Below, one piece after another: positions 3,870-5,300 of a stretch of 5,300 nt of DNA (its first letter is position 1; each line of letters begins with the position of its first letter). The stretch is taken from contig JACCRL010000142.1 in the NCBI GenBank assembly GCA_013813605.1, forward strand, positions 1-5,300, read 5' to 3'. The notes under the pieces are model-generated. The model did not search any database. It was not told where the DNA came from and was given only the letters and a program-made list of their open reading frames with translations. This DNA is from Gemmatimonadaceae bacterium (GTDB lineage Bacteria > Gemmatimonadota > Gemmatimonadetes > Gemmatimonadales > Gemmatimonadaceae). Made by a program: the position numbers and the translations under genes.

Positions 3870-5300
3870 TTGCGTATCCTGATTCAGAAGATCATGCTCG
3901 CCGCGCTGCTGGCATCGTCGGTCACGCTCGGCGCTGCCTCTCGTCCCGGCAGTGCGCACGCGCTGCCCGCCGATGTCGCGAGCCTGAACCCGCCACTGCT
4001 GGTGAACAGATCGTCGCGGCCGAAGACGGTTGAAGTCAACATCGTCGCCGCACCGACGCGGCTTTCGCTGATGCCCGGAAAGATGACGGAGGCGTACGCG
4101 TACAACGGCAGCGTACCGGGCCCGACGCTCGAAGTGCGTGAAGGCGACAAGGTGATCGTGCACTTCAGGAACGATCTCGACGAGCCGACCACCATTCACT
4201 GGCACGGCATCCACCTGCCGTTCGAGGCCGATGGCAGCCCATTTCATCCCGTCGCGCCTGGAAAGTCACGAGACTACGTCTTCACGGTGCGGCCCGGATC
4301 AGCCGGCACCTACTGGTATCATCCACACCCGGATCACCGCACCGGATTCCTCATTGCGAAGGGACTATACGGCGGGATCATCGTGCGCGCGGCCGACGAC
4401 CCGCTGCCGAAGTCGATCGCGGAAAAGCTGCTGATTCTTTCCGATAACCGGCTCAACCCCGATGGTTCGATTGATTTTCCGGAGCCGCGGTCGCACCACG
4501 CGGCGGTTGACGAGGAGAACGGACGGGAAGGGAACGTGCTCTTCGTCAGCGGCAAGGTGATGCCGACGATCCGCATCCGGCGCGGAGAGGTGCAGCGCTG
4601 GCGCATCGTCAACGCCTCAGCGTCACGCGTCTACCGCCTCGCGATGCCAGGCCATCCGTTCATGCATATCGGAAACGACGGCGGCCTCTTCGAGCACCCG
4701 GTCGATGCGAAGGAGATTGTGCTCGGCACCGGCGAGCGGGTGGAGCTGCTCGTCCGCGGCACTGACAAGCCGGGCGAGCGACGTGTGCTCCGCGCGCTTC
4801 CTTACGATCGATACATACCGCAGACTCGTCCCGACGACTGGAAGACGACGCGCGATCTGCTGACCGTCGAAACTACCAGCGAGCCACCCCCCGCGCCGGT
4901 GCTGATACCGGCGGTGTTCCGCGCCATTCCCCCGCTCGATATCGCGAAGGCGACGGCGACGCGGACGATCGTGTTCTCGCAGGGAATGATCAACGGCAAG
5001 AAGATGGACATGAGCCGCGTGGACTTCACCGCCCCCCTCGGCGCCACCGAGATCTGGGCGATCGAGAACGTCGTCGGCATGGACCACCCGTTCCACCTGC
5101 ACGGATTCCAGTTCCAGGTTCTCGACCGCAACGGAGTGGCGGAGAAGTTCCGCAGCTGGAAGGACATGGTGAACGTGCCGAAGCACGAGACGGCGCGCAT
5201 CATCGTCCGGTACGACAATTACCCCGGGAAGTGGATGTTCCACTGCCATATCCTCGATCATGAAGATCACGGGATGATGGGCGTTCTCGAAGTCAAATAA
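3870..5300 (+). CDS. Exported three-domain multicopper oxidase (laccase-like)
   Basis: A complete multicopper oxidase, 476 residues from this start. The family removes electrons from a substrate at a type 1 copper and reduces O2 to water at a trinuclear centre. All four copper-ligand blocks are present: IHWHGIH (His110, His112), WYHPHPDH (His151, His153), HPFHLHG (His406, 409, 411) and HCHILDHEDHGMM (His458, Cys459, His460, His464, axial Met469). The length and ligand spacing fit three cupredoxin domains. The N-terminus is a Sec-type signal peptide ending near GSAHA, so the enzyme acts outside the cytoplasm. The start is uncertain: TTG 3870 gives a positively charged n-region (MRILIQK) but has no ribosome site; ATG 3894 has a weak AGAAG but no charge; ATG 3771 precedes the likely promoter. 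I see no Met-rich insert like that of CueO. Substrate (Cu(I), phenol or other) cannot be assigned. Confidence 0.94.
   Translation: MRILIQKIMLAALLASSVTLGAASRPGSAHALPADVASLNPPLLVNRSSRPKTVEVNIVAAPTRLSLMPGKMTEAYAYNGSVPGPTLEVREGDKVIVHFRNDLDEPTTIHWHGIHLPFEADGSPFHPVAPGKSRDYVFTVRPGSAGTYWYHPHPDHRTGFLIAKGLYGGIIVRAADDPLPKSIAEKLLILSDNRLNPDGSIDFPEPRSHHAAVDEENGREGNVLFVSGKVMPTIRIRRGEVQRWRIVNASASRVYRLAMPGHPFMHIGNDGGLFEHPVDAKEIVLGTGERVELLVRGTDKPGERRVLRALPYDRYIPQTRPDDWKTTRDLLTVETTSEPPPAPVLIPAVFRAIPPLDIAKATATRTIVFSQGMINGKKMDMSRVDFTAPLGATEIWAIENVVGMDHPFHLHGFQFQVLDRNGVAEKFRSWKDMVNVPKHETARIIVRYDNYPGKWMFHCHILDHEDHGMMGVLEVK

Noticed and set aside
3849..3880. TTGACG (3849) with TATCCT (3875) as the oxidase promoter
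   Set aside because: The 20-bp spacer is too long and the -10 match is poor; TTGGCT-17-TATTAT just upstream is much better.
4623..5270. Minus-strand open frame of 215 codons
   Set aside because: Antisense to the multicopper oxidase, whose copper-ligand motifs prove the plus-strand frame.

Overview
The window is GC-rich, free-living bacterial DNA with six genes I can assign to protein families and one small unassigned gene. The exported NTF2-cupin lipoprotein, the soil-type multicopper oxidase and the two toxin-antitoxin modules would fit a soil or environmental lineage such as Gemmatimonadota. That placement is inference from gene style, because there is no rRNA or marker gene here.

Layout. 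Bases 87-894, minus strand: a type II toxin-antitoxin operon, a DUF1778 ribbon-helix-helix antitoxin followed 4 nt later by a GNAT acetyltransferase toxin. Its promoter (915-944) contains an inverted repeat that is a natural autoregulatory operator. Bases 941-1603, minus strand: a membrane-anchored DUF4230 protein whose stop codon lies inside the -35 box of that promoter. Bases 1670-1870, minus strand: a small unassigned protein. Bases 1871-2055: intergenic, with no gene I can support. Bases 2056-2689, plus strand: a complete mazEF module with a palindromic operator over its promoter. MazE has no ATG, GTG or TTG start in the right place and appears to start at CTG 2094. Bases 2690-2726: a perfect 13-bp stem-loop between the convergent mazF and cupin genes. 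Bases 2752-3654, minus strand: a lipoprotein fusing an NTF2-like domain, a Met/Pro-rich linker and a cupin domain. Bases 3655-3869: a divergent promoter region. Bases 3870-5300, plus strand: a complete exported multicopper oxidase ending on the last base of the window.

How the parts work together. The two TA modules are independent, self-regulated growth-control units of the kind that accumulate in accessory DNA. The divergent lipoprotein and multicopper oxidase form the most interesting pair. Both are predicted to act outside the cytoplasm, and the lipoprotein carries a linker with 10 Met in 24 residues that could bind copper. The oxidase keeps every copper ligand but has no obvious Met-rich insert of the CueO kind. 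A joint role in copper handling or copper-dependent oxidation is a testable inference, not something the sequence proves.
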